From: Diadophis punctatus similis
Lineage: Eukaryota > Chordata > Lepidosauria > Squamata > Dipsadidae
Direction: 5' to 3'
Assembly (NCBI GenBank): GCA_023053685.1
Contig: JALIGW010000021.1
Location: 15,091,647-15,155,646, forward strand
Length of the DNA: 64,000 nucleotides
The translations under genes and the position numbers were made by a program. Below are positions 11,701 to 21,480 of this stretch, one piece after another. Numbering within the stretch: the first letter of the stretch is position 1; the number at the start of each line of letters is the position of its first letter. The notes beneath the pieces were generated by a model. That model did not search any database and was not told the origin of the DNA. It saw nothing but the letters and a program-made list of their open reading frames with translations.

Positions 11701-14700
11701 GAAGGAACCTTTTGGCTGAATGCACGAAATTTTTCCCCTTTCGCTCCAAGAGTCTCACGAACACTCATTTTTGGCAGAGTTTTGAAAAGAAAGATTTCTT
11801 GCATTCAGCATGTTTGGAAAAGACAAGGAAGCGCAGAGAGCGAGCAAGGGAGGAGGCAGCGGAAGGCAGAGATGAAGGGGCGGCAAAAGGAACGGGCTGG
11901 ATGTGCCCGTCTGCTGCTCAAGCCCTGCGCTTTGGCTCTCTGTACCTGACCGGCCTCGGAGACAGGAGACAGCCCCTCTGCCGAGAGAGAGGAGGCACAT
12001 TTGGAAGAGACAAGCATGTGCCCAATTGCTTCTGCCGCTGAGCCCGGGTGGAAGTTTGGCTTCTAGCCGGGCTCAGGCGAGGAACGGGTGGCTGTTTCTA
12101 AAGGGGATTCCCATGCCACTCTTTTGGCCGGGGGAGAGAGAGCAAACGAGCGGCGGCTACCCGTACATCCCGTGGGACTGGCTCGGCTGCTCTGGGCTGC
12201 CTCTGGCAGTGTTTTGAAACGCGCTCCTGCCTGCGTGGAGGCAGGGATCGATGCTCCCCCCCTTTTCCTCACGGGCAGAAGCGCGTTTTAAATTGCTGTA
12301 GGCAGATTCCAGAGGAGCCGAGCTGGTCCCGCGGGGTGTGCACACACCCACCTCTCGCTTGCTCTCTCTCTCTCTCTCTCTCTCCCGGCCAAAAGAGTGG
12401 CCGCCCCACAAAGAGCGGCTCCTGGCTTATTTCAAGGCATGTCCCGAAAAACCCCATGGGGCTTATTTTCAGGACATGTCTTATTTTCGGGGAAACACGG
12501 TAGACTCCTATCAGTCTGTTTCAGGCTCGGCTACAGTACAGAAACTGCCTTGGTCGCCCTGATGGATGATCTCTGGCAAGCCCGGGATGGGGGAAATTCC
12601 TCCATCCTGGTGCTACTTGACCTTTCAGCGGCTTTCGATACCATCGACCATGGTATCCTTCTGCATCGTCTCGGCGAGTTGGGAGTGGGAGGCACCGTTT
12701 TGCGATGGGTCTCTTCTTATCTCGCCGACAGGATGCAGTCGGTGTTAACAGGAGGGCAGAGGTCGTCTCCTAGGCCCCTGACATGTGGGGGTGCCTCAGG
12801 GCTCGGTCCTCTCGCCCATCCTGTTCAACATTTACATGAAACCACTGGGGGAGATCATCCGTAGACACGGGGTGAGTTTTCAACAGTACGCTGATGACAC
12901 CCAGCTGTACATCACCACCCCGTCTCAATTCAGGGAGGCAGTCGATGTAATGTGCCGATGCCTGGACGACGTTAGGACCTGGATGGGGAGAAACAGACTC
13001 AAACTCAACCCCAACAAGACTGAATGGCTCTGGATATTGCCTCCTAAGGACTATGACAACTGTCCCTCCTTGGTTCTTGAGGGAGGAAAATTAACTCCCT
13101 CGGAACAGGTTCGCAATTTGGGAGTCCTCCTAGATCCACAGCTAAAATTAGACCAACATCTTGCAGCTGTGGCTAGGGGGGCTTTTGCACAGGTTCGCCT
13201 GGTGCACCAATTGCGACCATACTTGAAGAAGGAGGCTCTGCTCACGGTCACTCATGCCCTTGTCACCTCGATTGGACTACTGCAATGCGCTCTACATGGG
13301 GCTACCCTTGAAGAGTATTTGGAGACTCCAGCTGGTGCAAAATGCGGCTGCGCGTGCTGTGGTGGGTGTGTCAAGATACACCCACGTAACACCCATACTC
13401 CGCCAGCTGCATTGGCTGCCCATTGGTCTCTGGGTACAATTCAAGGTGTTGATCATCTTTAAAGCCCTACATGGCTTAGGACCAGGCTACCTCCAGGACC
13501 GCATTCTGCCTCACACTTCCCTCCGACCGGTTAGGGCCCACAGAGTGGGTCTCCTCCAGGTCCCGTCAGCCAAACAATGCCGGCTGGCGGGCCCTAGGGG
13601 GAGGGCCTTCTCTGTGGGGGGGCCCGTGCTCTGGAACCAACTTCCCCCAGAGATCCGAATTATCCCGACCCTGCCGGAAAGCCGTCAAGACACGGCTCTT
13701 CCTGCAGGCAGGGGTTTGAGACTAGTTTTTATCCGAGATCTCCCCCTGTATGTATGTTGTTGAATGTCTTAACTTTTTTAATTTTTAAAACTGTTTTTAA
13801 ATGAAGTTTGTTTAGTGTTCTTTTAAAATGTTGTATACGCTGCCCTGAGTCCTTAGGGCAATGGTTCCCAACCTGTGGTACGTGTACCACTAGCGGTACG
13901 CGAGGGCCTTCCAGGTGGTACGCGAACACTTTCGGGGTCATGAACGATTTTTAGTTAGTTATTTTTTACTTCACAAAAATGTTTACTGCCTAACACAAGA
14001 TAATCTGGCAACGATTTGCAACTGTTGTCACATGCCACCCACCTGGTCCCAGTGGCCCGAGAATCCAGTTGCTGGATGCGCGGGGCCAAAAAAGGAACGG
14101 TACAATTATCGAAATAAAGTGATATCTGATCAAATTTAGTTTCTCTGGAACCAGGTGGTACGCGGCGACTGTACGGGACCTCAAAGTGGTACTCGATCAC
14201 AAAAAGGTTGGGAACCACTGCCTTAGGGAGTAGGGCGGCATAGAAGAACCTAATAATAAATAAATAAATAATAAGCCGCCACTGGAACCAGAATTTATGT
14301 CGCTGAGTGAGACAGTTGACAAACAAGTAGTCCCGTGCTCGTATCCAATTCTGTCGTGGTCGCTAAGCGAATCAGGTGATTGTTACGTGAATCCAGCTCT
14401 CTCCATTGACCCTGCTTTGTTTTTAGGGCGATTGTAACTTCCAATGGTCACTAAGGGAGCGGCTGTAAAGCGAGGACTTCCTTATAATGAGGGCTTTGTG
14501 GAGGGGGAAAAAGCAGAAGTGGGAGGGAGGCCAAAAGAGAAACGCATTTTCAGCAGCAATTCCTCCTCTTCCTCCTATAAAGTCCTACACACAGTTTTTA
14601 TGAACTACCACCCAGAGCCGGGCAGCTTAAATAATAATAAATTTTTAAAACTTTCCTCCCCAAAGAAAGCTCTGGCCGTGTTTCCCCCCCACCCCCTCAG

Positions 14701-15217
14701 CCTGCATCTTTTGGGCGAGATGCGATCCATCTTGAGGGGGTTTTTTTGTTGTGTTTTACCTCACCTGACGGCTCTCTATTGTATCCACTTAGGATTGTGT
14801 GTATATACGTGTTTGTACACACACACATACACAGAGTTTTTATCTGAATTTAAATCAAGCGACTGTCCAGCTTTTGGCATCCAAGGCCTGGCATCCGAGA
14901 CCCCCCCCCCAACAACCACCCTGTGAGGAAGGGGCGACCCCCCCATTAACCAGAGGATCGAGGTTTGAGGGGGTGTTTCGACACGGGGCTCTCCTCGGGC
15001 AATCCCCGCCAATATCGGGCTGAGCTGAGGCGCCTCATTTGGGTCACAAGGAAGAGAGAGGGGGGGAGGAAAGGCCTCCGGACCTCCGCGGACGGAAGAA
15101 GGCCGATAGAGCCCCTCCGAGGCAGCCACAGGACGTCGAGGCTCCACGCGGCGACCCTCCCGGCCCTTACCTGCTACGAGTGCGGCCGGCCAAGGGGCTT
15201 CGCTGGCGAAACGACAT
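5654..15217 (-). CDS. SLBP: SLBP, histone RNA stem-loop binding protein (exons 1-3, 3' part off the left edge)
   Basis: SLBP binds the 3' stem-loop of replication-dependent histone mRNAs and acts in their processing, export, translation and S-phase-limited expression. Only the N-terminal regulatory region is here; the RNA-binding domain exons would lie to the left of the window. Seen: exon 1 encodes [15 protein letters not shown] (human starts MACRPRSPP), exon 2 encodes [11 protein letters not shown] (human WSLGRKRRADG), and exon 3 encodes [20 protein letters not shown] (human [20 protein letters not shown]). All junction phases agree: exon 1 ends AG, exon 2 is A...AG, exon 3 is T...AG. Exon 2 occurs in 14 tandem, splice-competent copies. 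An L1 lies in the intron after exon 3, in the same orientation. Human residues are recalled from memory; identity is secure from exon 3, and exon 1 follows from residue pattern and phase. Confidence 0.88.
6094..6219 (-). CDS. SLBP: SLBP exon 2 copy 1 (long form, nearest exon 3)
   Basis: 126-bp copy with the acceptor CTTCGCAG and donor AGAG|gtgggt. It encodes [16 protein letters not shown] followed by an acidic, Tyr/Ser-containing stretch ending LADGRSE. It differs from the other copies at SDPTT (others SGPTI). It is 335 bp from exon 3 and is the last copy in transcript order. The long form resembles human SLBP most, so it is probably the ancestral length. Confidence 0.85.
6454..6561 (-). CDS. 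SLBP: SLBP exon 2 copy 2 (short form)
   Basis: 108-bp copy with first base T (junction codon S); open frame, intact splice signals. Confidence 0.8.
6792..6917 (-). CDS. SLBP: SLBP exon 2 copy 3 (long form)
   Basis: 126-bp copy, open frame, intact splice signals. Confidence 0.8.
7148..7273 (-). CDS. SLBP: SLBP exon 2 copy 4 (long form)
   Basis: 126-bp copy, open frame, intact splice signals. Confidence 0.8.
7504..7611 (-). CDS. SLBP: SLBP exon 2 copy 5 (short form)
   Basis: 108-bp copy, open frame, intact splice signals. Confidence 0.8.
7843..7950 (-). CDS. SLBP: SLBP exon 2 copy 6 (short form)
   Basis: 108-bp copy with R to W (KHWDTHE); open frame, intact splice signals. Confidence 0.8.
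8182..8289 (-). CDS. SLBP: SLBP exon 2 copy 7 (short form)
   Basis: 108-bp copy with a synonymous TAC/TAT difference in the SYS segment; open frame and intact splice signals. Confidence 0.8.
8520..8627 (-). CDS. SLBP: SLBP exon 2 copy 8 (short form)
   Basis: 108-bp copy whose first base is T instead of A, giving S instead of R at the junction codon when preceded by AG. Counterpart of copy 2, which has the same change. Confidence 0.8.
8858..8983 (-). CDS. SLBP: SLBP exon 2 copy 9 (long form)
   Basis: 126-bp copy with RDADGK, open frame, intact splice signals. Counterpart of copy 3. Confidence 0.8.
9214..9339 (-). CDS. SLBP: SLBP exon 2 copy 10 (long form)
   Basis: 126-bp copy keeping the RDADGK codons; open frame and intact splice signals. 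Counterpart of copy 4. Confidence 0.8.
9570..9677 (-). CDS. SLBP: SLBP exon 2 copy 11 (short form)
   Basis: 108-bp copy, open frame, both splice signals intact. Counterpart of copy 5. Confidence 0.8.
9909..10016 (-). CDS. SLBP: SLBP exon 2 copy 12 (short form)
   Basis: 108-bp copy, open frame, acceptor CGCAG, donor gtgggt. Counterpart of copy 6. Confidence 0.8.
10243..10350 (-). CDS. SLBP: SLBP exon 2 copy 13 (short form)
   Basis: 108-bp copy with open frame and both splice signals; D to H in the DYDSY segment. Counterpart of copy 7 in the 2066-bp duplication, with 5 bp missing from the adjacent unit. Confidence 0.8.
10581..10688 (-). CDS. SLBP: SLBP exon 2 copy 14 (short form, nearest exon 1)
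   Basis: 108-bp exon copy, first in transcript order. The acceptor is CACAG rather than CGCAG. Changes include R to S before KHRD and P to S in HESSGP. The frame is open and the donor is gtgggt. It is the most diverged copy at the exon-1 end and is followed on its upstream side by a longer MITE remnant rather than another unit. Confidence 0.8.
10834..11095 (+). mobile_element. Truncated TA-type palindromic MITE next to the array
   Basis: Starts CAGGCAGTCCTCGACTTA, like complete copies elsewhere (for example 31734-32117), and runs through the typical internal sequence (TTGTTAAGTGAATC, GGTCGCAAAAGGGGATCAC), but lacks the closing inverted end. The first 40 bp of this element are what every exon-2 unit carries at its right side. 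Confidence 0.75.
11096..12503. repeat. GC-rich composite sequence with internal duplication and a MITE end
   Basis: Contains a near-duplicate of about 60 bp (11331-11390 and 11425-11485, around CTTGGCTGTTTAAATAG), C and G runs, a (CT)n run at 12362-12384, and at 12441-12503 a DNA-element end (CTTATTTTCGGGGAAACACG) that abuts the LINE. No gene recognised on either strand. Confidence 0.5.
12504..14270 (+). mobile_element. L2/CR1-like LINE, reverse transcriptase and 3' end
   Basis: Degenerate ORF2 with RT landmarks in order: [15 protein letters not shown] (about 12535), [15 protein letters not shown] (12620), [17 protein letters not shown] (12785), [11 protein letters not shown] (12885), [10 protein letters not shown] (13005), and a C-terminal [12 protein letters not shown]...[12 protein letters not shown] block (13270-13370). 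Frames change several times (near 12785 and 13254), so it is dead. The 3' end is GGGCGGCATAGAA with an AATAAATA tail at 14270, after a 362-bp insertion. Confidence 0.85.
13859..14220. mobile_element. hAT-type MITE nested in the LINE 3' end
   Basis: 362 bp with terminal inverted repeats CAATGGTTCCCAACC and GGTTGGGAACCACTG, flanked by a perfect 8-bp duplication CCTTAGGG (13851-13858 and 14221-14228). The LINE sequence continues on both sides. Confidence 0.9.
14271..14930. other. Spacer with a degenerate DNA-element end
   Basis: 14290-14490 contains motifs of the TA-type MITE family (GTCGCTAAGCGAATCAGG, GTCACTAAGGGAGC, GCGAGGACTTCCTTATA). The rest, including a short CA run near 14815, shows no gene. 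Confidence 0.4.
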
Positions 15218-15700
15218 GACGAGAGTGACGATGCTCCCCCGACGCCTCCAACCTCGCAACTGAGGCGCGTCAGGTAGCGCCGCGCGCGCCAACCCAACCG
15301 GGCGCTACCACCTCGAAAAAGGGGGGGATCCTAGAAGGGAGCCTTTTCTCCCTTTCACTGCTCTGGGACGGAAGACCCAGCCGCCTTCCTCCGAAGAAAT
15401 TTTCTGCGCTTCCGAGTTCTTACCCTGAGGTAGAAAAGGCCTCGGGGCGGCTTTTATCCTCCTCTCTTCAGAACCAGAATCCCCCCTATAAGCGGCGTGG
15501 CGATGGTTTTCTCCGCCGCGCGGAGCCCCGCCCCCCTCTTCCTCCCGCCCTCCTTTTGCCTGTTTGAGCGAACGGCGCTTTGGCGGGAAAAGTTTGCAAG
15601 CCCGGACGGGTCTCTGCAACACAATGTTCTTCGCGGCTTTGCGGGATCCCCCCTGCCCCGCTCGCTTGCTTTTCTCGGCTGAAGCTGCTTCCCGACGAGG
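14930..15700 (-). promoter_or_regulatory. CpG-rich SLBP promoter / 5' UTR region
   Basis: GC- and CpG-rich block around and upstream of SLBP exon 1. At 15579-15590 is TTTGGCGGGAAA, a textbook E2F site, about 360 bp upstream of the ATG. E2F control fits a gene needed in S phase. The transcription start is inferred, not seen. Confidence 0.6.
15171..15217 (-). CDS. SLBP: SLBP exon 1, coding part
   Basis: An ATG at 15217-15215 opens 15 codons plus AG, followed by the strong donor CAG|gtaagg (gt at 15170-15169). It sits in a CpG-rich block and its phase fits exon 2 exactly. The RxRSP start resembles human SLBP. The 5' UTR boundary is not defined. Confidence 0.75.
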
Positions 15701-15959
15701 GATCCATTGCTCGTTCCTCATTGAGCAATTTTGCCCATTTTTGTCTTTGTCTCCCAAGGCTTTTTGCGAACGGGATATTCCTGCACGCTTTGGAATTCTG
15801 CCACCTTGCTAATATTTCGTGTTTGCAAGAAAACGGGGCTACGGGCAGGCAGAATCATTGCATGCTGGACCCCGAAAGGGTGGTCGCATGCCCAGCTGCT
15901 GCTGCTGCAGGAGTCATGCGGATATCACCACTGTCAAACTATTCACTAAGGCTGCATTG

Positions 15960-16215
15960 CAAGAGCCGAGGTGGCACAGCGGTTAGAGGCAGTACTGCCG
16001 GCCACCTTAGCTGGCTGTGATCCACAGGACACAGCGGTTCAAATCTTACCGGCTCAAGGTTGACTCAGCCTTCCATCCTTCCAAGGTAGGTAAAATGAGG
16101 ACCCAGATTGTTGGGGGCAATATAACTATACATTGCTCACTGGTGTAAACCGCTTAGAGAGTGCTTGCACTGTGAGGCGGTATATAAATGTCACTAATAA
16201 ATAAATAAAATAAAT
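15960..16215 (+). mobile_element. tRNA-derived SINE
   Basis: Starts GAGCCGAGGTGGCACAGCGG (box A-like) with box B GGTTCAAATC at 16036-16045. It continues with AAAATGAGGACCCAGATTGT and AAACCGCTTAGAGAG and ends in GGTATATAAATG plus an AATA-rich tail. Confidence 0.85.
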
Positions 16216-16224
16216 TGCTATTAC

Positions 16225-16500
16225 TATTAGTCTTCTCATCGTTCCTATCCCATCTCCTCCCACTTATGACTGTATGACTGTAACTTGTTGCTTGTATCCT
16301 TACGATTTATATTACTATTGTTTTCCTGATTGCTTATTTGTACCCTATGACAATCATTAAGTGTTGTACCTCATGATTCTTGACAAATGTCTCTTTTCTT
16401 TTATGTACACAGCATATGCACCAAAGACAAATTCCTTCTGTGTCCAATCACACTTGGCCAATAAAGAATAAAGAATTCTATATAGAATAGAATAGAATTC
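16225..16500 (+). mobile_element. LINE 3' tail
   Basis: A non-coding 3' region ending CACACTTGGCCAATAAAGAA followed by a short TAGAAT-type tandem tail, as in squamate LINE 3' ends. Family not assigned. Confidence 0.55.
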
Positions 16501-16539
16501 TAGGGTTAAATCTTTCTATATATTGTGAAATTAAAGATT

Positions 16540-18780
16540 TTTTGTCATGCCTTCTGACTGCCAGTTCTGGTTACCTTCTGGAACCAGGCTATCAAAGAAA
16601 CAACCCAACCTCTCACAAGGGAAGCTGTGTAAGGACTTTACTTAAGAAGATGAGCCCAAACATACTGCAGGAACCCAGAACACCAGAAAAAGAAAATGGA
16701 GCATCTATACAACACATTCCACCCAAATGGATACCCACACAACTTTATCAAAAAGTCCCTGAAACCAAAAGAGCCAGCAACCCCAGAAGAAAAAAAACAG
16801 CAGTCATGTACAACATACAATGTAAGGACTGCAACAACCACTGTGTAGGACAAACTGGCAGAAGGCATTCACAAACACCAACTGGCCATCAGAAGGCATG
16901 ACGAAAATTCTTTCATTTCACAACAGACAGGCAGATTTAAACCTAGTTTCAATTGGGGAAAATGTGACACTGTAGGGATTGGGGCCCTGTAAGGGTGTGT
17001 GTGCAAAAAACTCCCTGCCCTAAACAGCCCCTCATGCCTACATGAGATCACTCAGTTCACACGGCCAGAATGATTTACCTTCTCTGGCTGGTACGTGATC
17101 TCATCTAGGTTGCAACAACACAATGCTCATTAAAAAGTTGGTGGGGGGAAGATGATGGGGGGGATTCACCAATGAGAATGCTGTTTCTCTTTCCTACCTT
17201 TTGCTGCTTGGAAAACTATATAAGCAATAAACACTGCGAAGGCAGTTAGACATCTCAACACCCTGGAATGATTTGTCTCTAATTCCATCATGACACAATC
17301 CTAGACCAGGCCAAGTCCAAAAATGCCAGAGAATTTCTAGAAGCCTGGCATCCTGACAAATCAGCCATCAATAGACACATAGACATCAATAACCATCAAT
17401 AGACTATGCAAAAGAGATAATCAACCAGCCCAAAAGAGAACAAAAAAACTCCAGCACCTCTCCACCAGTAATTAGCACTCAGATCAGCATAAATTAACTC
17501 CAAGGTCAATTTCAGATCAACAGTCAAGTACCTTATTTTTCGGAGTATAAGACGCACCTTTTTACCCCCCAAAAGAGGGTGAAAACATGGGTGCGTCCAA
17601 TATGCCGAATGTAGCCCCACCGAACCACCTCCACCCTTTGGCCTCTGCCTCCCAGCAATTTACCTCCTTGCAGCAAGCAATTGATTATCAGCTTCCTGAC
17701 TGTCAGCTGAGTGAAGCTGCAGGCTGGCCGGCCAGGTGCTAAACTGAAACTAATATAAAGCTGCAAGGAGGTAAATTGCTGGGAGGGAGAGACAGGCAGA
17801 ATTTTATTTTCTTGTGCTATTCAGACTGCTGAAACTGGATGCAAGGAGGTAAGTCAATAACTATAAATGTCTGTAGAATGTTCAAATTATTAGACTTATT
17901 TTTAGACTACTTTATTATTGTTCTAGACAACTTAACAAAATGAAGAAGCTTTTTAAAATAAATTCTTGCTCTGAAGAGGCCCAGTGCTTTTGTATCTTCT
18001 TTTAAATAGCAGAGAATAATGTATACTTCCAGAAAGCCACATCAATTTTAACAGTATCTGTACAAGTATAGTCTGAAATGTAACAGTGTCCTGTTTTAGT
18101 ATTAAGATAAGGCAGCTGAGTTAAATCCTGACTTAGTCATGTTTGGAGTAGATCTATTTAAATAATTGGGAGGAGTTAGTGTGACTATATAAGAAAACTT
18201 TCTGGCATTAATATACTGCCATAATGTACATTTCTCCAATTCTTTGCTATTTCTATGGGTCAGGCACACATGCACAGAAATACCACAGCAAAGTGTATAT
18301 CGTCTGTACTGTTTGCTGTTAGCCAAATTGCTGGAAGGCAGAGGCAGAATTTTTCTCCCTTGTTTTCCTCCCCCAAAACTAAGGTACGTTTTATACTCTT
18401 TAAGTATATATTTATACTTAAAATATGGGTAAGCAATACCTCAATCAAGAAACTGCCAAAGAGCCATCAGTAAACAGCCCAACGAAATAATCTCTAAGAC
18501 TGCCTCCACCCACACAGACAGGCAAGTCACCAGAATATAAACTGACAGCAAACAGCATAATGTTAATGTTTTGATGTTTGATTTTGTAATGATAATGGTA
18601 CCTAGTTTGGGTAATGAAAATCTGAAAGAAAACAAGGACACTCAGAGAGCACCAAGGACCCCACAGTCCTCTTTCTCCCCCTCCTCCACTCCACAATCCC
18701 CATTCCCTTGTAGCACTGATGACGTTACCTAGTTGGGTCATGAAACGTCTGCAAGAAAACAAGCAAGCTCAGGAAGCACG
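16540..18780 (+). mobile_element. Penelope-like retroelement, 3' part with GIY-YIG module
   Basis: 16542-16900 reads RKKTAVMYNIQCKDCNNHCV followed by GQTGRR, the start of a Penelope GIY-YIG endonuclease (YxIxCxxC...YVGQTxR; the Y of YVG is C here). At about 17285-17380 a broken frame reads LDQAKSKNAREFLEAW then H-DKSAINRHIDIN. The element is interrupted at about 17530-18410 and ends with the tail GATGACGTTACCTAGTTGGG at 18718-18780. Degenerate. Confidence 0.75.
17530..18410. mobile_element. DNA-type element with degenerate inverted ends, inside the Penelope copy
   Basis: The left end reads GGAGTATAAGACGCACC...ACCCCCC and the right end, in reverse, AAGAGTATAAAACGTACC...GGGGG. About 870 bp. 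No transposase frame. Exact ends and target duplication are uncertain. Confidence 0.55.
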
Positions 18781-19180
18781 CAGCAGCCCTCACTCACATT
18801 AGTGTGTTATTGTGCCATGATGTAACATAAACTACCAGAGCTTAATAATATGAACTTCTGTACCTTTGAAAGATTAGTGAGCCCTGAATATCCCAGCCAC
18901 CATTCCTCCATTTTCAAAAGATTTTTTTTGCAATGTTTATTTCAATATTTACAGTTCTAGAACTTCTAGATTTAATGTTGGAGAGCTATTGCTCCTCAAA
19001 CTTTTGTTCTAGCTTTAAAAAACGCCCTGCATTCATTTGCCTGCTTCCATCCATTTATTTATTCATGTATGTTTAAGCCACTCATCTCCACCTGCCAGAT
19101 TGCCAGTTATAAAATAATAAATACCGTAAAAACAAATTAAGAAGCATATGTGTTTTAATCTCGGAACTGGACCACGCACG
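18781..19180. other. Spacer before the TACC3 promoter
   Basis: A short LINE/SINE-like tail near 19050-19130 (CATTTATTTATTCATG...AAGCCACTC); otherwise nothing recognised. No TMEM129 exon seen. Confidence 0.4.
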
Positions 19181-19562
19181 CGCAAAACGCACACAGGCGT
19201 CAAACCGCTCGCCGCTTCCGGCCTTCCGCATCTAACTGCGGGCCACGCCTCCCTGGCAAGCTCCTCCCTCCTCCGGGGAGGGGGGGTTTCGCGGATGTCG
19301 TTCGGCGCATGCGAGAGCGCCTGGGCGGCTCCGCCCCGGCGCCCCATGCGTGACGTCAGTCCATTCCTGGCTCGCCATTGGCGGAGAAGCGGCGACGTTC
19401 AAATTTGAAACGGGAGCTGGCGTTGAGGGAGGAGGGTCGGGCAGCGGCGTTCGGTGAGGGAGCCTGGCTGAGGCGAGTCTCCGGGCCATTCCCAGGTCGG
19501 TTTCTTCCCCCGCGTCCCCGCCCCCGGCTGAGGGTGGAGGGGCTCCGAGCCCGCTTCCTCAG
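19180..19562 (+). promoter_or_regulatory. TACC3: TACC3 promoter and non-coding exon 1
   Basis: CpG-rich. It contains a CRE TGACGTCA (19351-19358), an inverted CCAAT box ATTGG (19377-19381) and a palindromic CHR, TTCAAATTTGAA (19398-19409). CCAAT plus CHR is the known arrangement of G2/M genes bound by NF-Y and DREAM/MuvB, and suits TACC3, a mitotic gene. Exon 1 ends CTCAG|gtgagt at 19562; its start is inferred to lie shortly downstream of the CHR. Confidence 0.75.
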
Positions 19563-20110
19563 GTGAGTTCGTGGCGCGGCGCCTCGGGCGGACGGGGCTC
19601 GCGGGTCAAGCGGGTCGTGTGAAGGCAGCACCGGACTTCCCCCCCCCCGCTCTCTGGCCCCCCGTGTCCGTCGCCCAGGCCCCGAGGCTGTCTAACAAGC
19701 GGGGTTCCCCCTTGGGAAGAGCCGTGGGGATCCTGCTGGTGTGAGCAGACTCGGATGTCCTAAAATTATATATATACATTACATACATACATACGCATAA
19801 TTTTAATGTAAATATAATATAATATAATTACAAAATTTATATGGTCGCCTACTCACACATCGCAGGCTACTCAAGGCGGCTTACAAAGATATAGAAACAC
19901 CATATAAAAGAAATTAAACAATAAAAAGAAAAATGATAAAATAGTAACCCTACACACAGACAGAGCCTGGTGACAACACACATTCCCGCAAAGCATTGAA
20001 TGGGCTCCATCCCTGCCTCTGGGTTCTAATTCAGCAAGAATGGAGGCTTGCAGCACTTGAAAGAAGGGCCACCTCCTGCCCGAGAAAATGGTGCAAATTG
20101 TTTATAAGTA

Positions 20111-20812
20111 CAGGTAGTCCTCGACTTACAACTGTTTGTGACAGATGTGAGCATTAATCTCACAGAGGAGATGTTTCATCTTTTCCCAGACATCAGGCAT
20201 TAGAAATGAAACCGCAGTTTAAAAGTCTAAGTAAAAATATTTATTTCGGTACAAAAACAATAAATCCTCATTTGTTTACATCTCTGATATAAAAATGTGT
20301 GTCTTCTCTCAATGGAAGACAGAGCAAGAAGGGTAGAGCGGAGATTGGAATGCACACATACATACAAGAACATATCAATCACGTGCTCAGGGATAAACCA
20401 TTATATTGAATAGGGATGCATCTCCCTGCATATACATGTAACAGGCAATAATCACACCGTGACAGCTTGTTTCGTGACCGTTGAAAGTTATAAGGGGCTT
20501 ATGACCATTTTTCACACTTAATGACCGTTGCAACCTTCCCCACGCCACCATCATGTGATTTATATGCAGATTTACATTCCACATTTATGACGGTCGTGGG
20601 GGTCACTGGAACCGTTTTGCAACCTTCTAACGAACAAGGTCCATGGAGGAAGTCAGATTCTCTTAACCGTGTTAACTAATTTAACAACTGCAGTGATTCG
20701 TTAATCAACGATAGCAAAGAAAGGCGTAAAATGGGGCAAAGCTCGCAACCAAATTCTCACTTAGCAACATACATGTTGGGCTCAATTGTGGTCGTAAGTT
20801 GAAGGCTTCCTG
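20111..20812 (+). mobile_element. TA-flanked palindromic MITE with an inserted element
   Basis: Ends CAGGTAGTCCTCGACTTA and (reverse) CAGGAAGCCTTCAACTTA, flanked by TA at 20109-20110 and 20813-20814. Interrupted at 20140-20462. Confidence 0.85.
20140..20462. mobile_element. Unclassified ~320-bp repeat, copy A
   Basis: Same family as 30769-31090 and 51648-51955. Starts with the stem TGTGAG/CTCACA and ends CACACCGTGA. Lies inside the MITE, with an imperfect 8-bp flanking duplication (CTGTTTGT / CAGCTTGT). Confidence 0.75.
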
Positions 20813-21480
20813 TACATTGAAAAAATGACCACCTCCTGCCCAACAAAGTTATGCAAATTATTTATAAATATCAAAATACTCGTAATTTATATATTTATAA
20901 ACTTGTAGCATACAGTAGGAGTCCTTGCTGCTCTTGGAACTTGGTTATTTTCTTGCAGGCATTTCATTAGCCAAACTAGGTAACATCACCCGTGCTAAAT
21001 GTATAATTATGAAAATTATTGTTACCTTGAATTAAGAGATTACAGAGTTGTAAAAAGAGAGTATTGTTGCCAATAATTTTCTTCCTGACCACAGAATGTA
21101 TTCTCCTCCAGGAAAATACCCTTAGGAAAAGAATCTGGCTCAAGCTAGAATTAGTTATTTTCCATTCTGTGTTTTAAAGGAGCATGGAGCCTTTGCTGAA
21201 AGGCCCTGTCCTGACCGCTGATGGGGAAAGCTTATTAATGCTGCCATCTTTGCAAATCTGAAGGGGATGCAGGTTTTTCATTCCTGCTCTTGAGTCCGGT
21301 TTCAAAACTGCTGCCAGCGGTGAATTAATTTAAAGAAATGAGGCGCCTGTCTTCAGAAGTTGTTGCATTCCGATGCTGCTAACCTGGACAGACAGAATTA
21401 TGAATCTGGGGATCTGGACTCCATCTGCTATCCTGAAGCAAAATTCTCAGATAATGTGCTTTACATGCTTTGCCTTTTAG

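Noticed and set aside
11153..12864. Frames of 70-190 codons in the GC-rich block left of the LINE
   Set aside because: High GC lowers stop frequency; several frames are open on both strands and none resembles a known protein. The part after 12504 is LINE ORF2.
15305..15757. 150-codon minus frame upstream of SLBP exon 1
   Set aside because: Arg/Gly/Glu-rich frame in a CpG island, not in phase with exon 1; treated as promoter/5' UTR.
16540..16900. A functional GIY-YIG host gene
   Set aside because: The frame is short and broken and is followed by Penelope-type sequence and tail; a dead retroelement.
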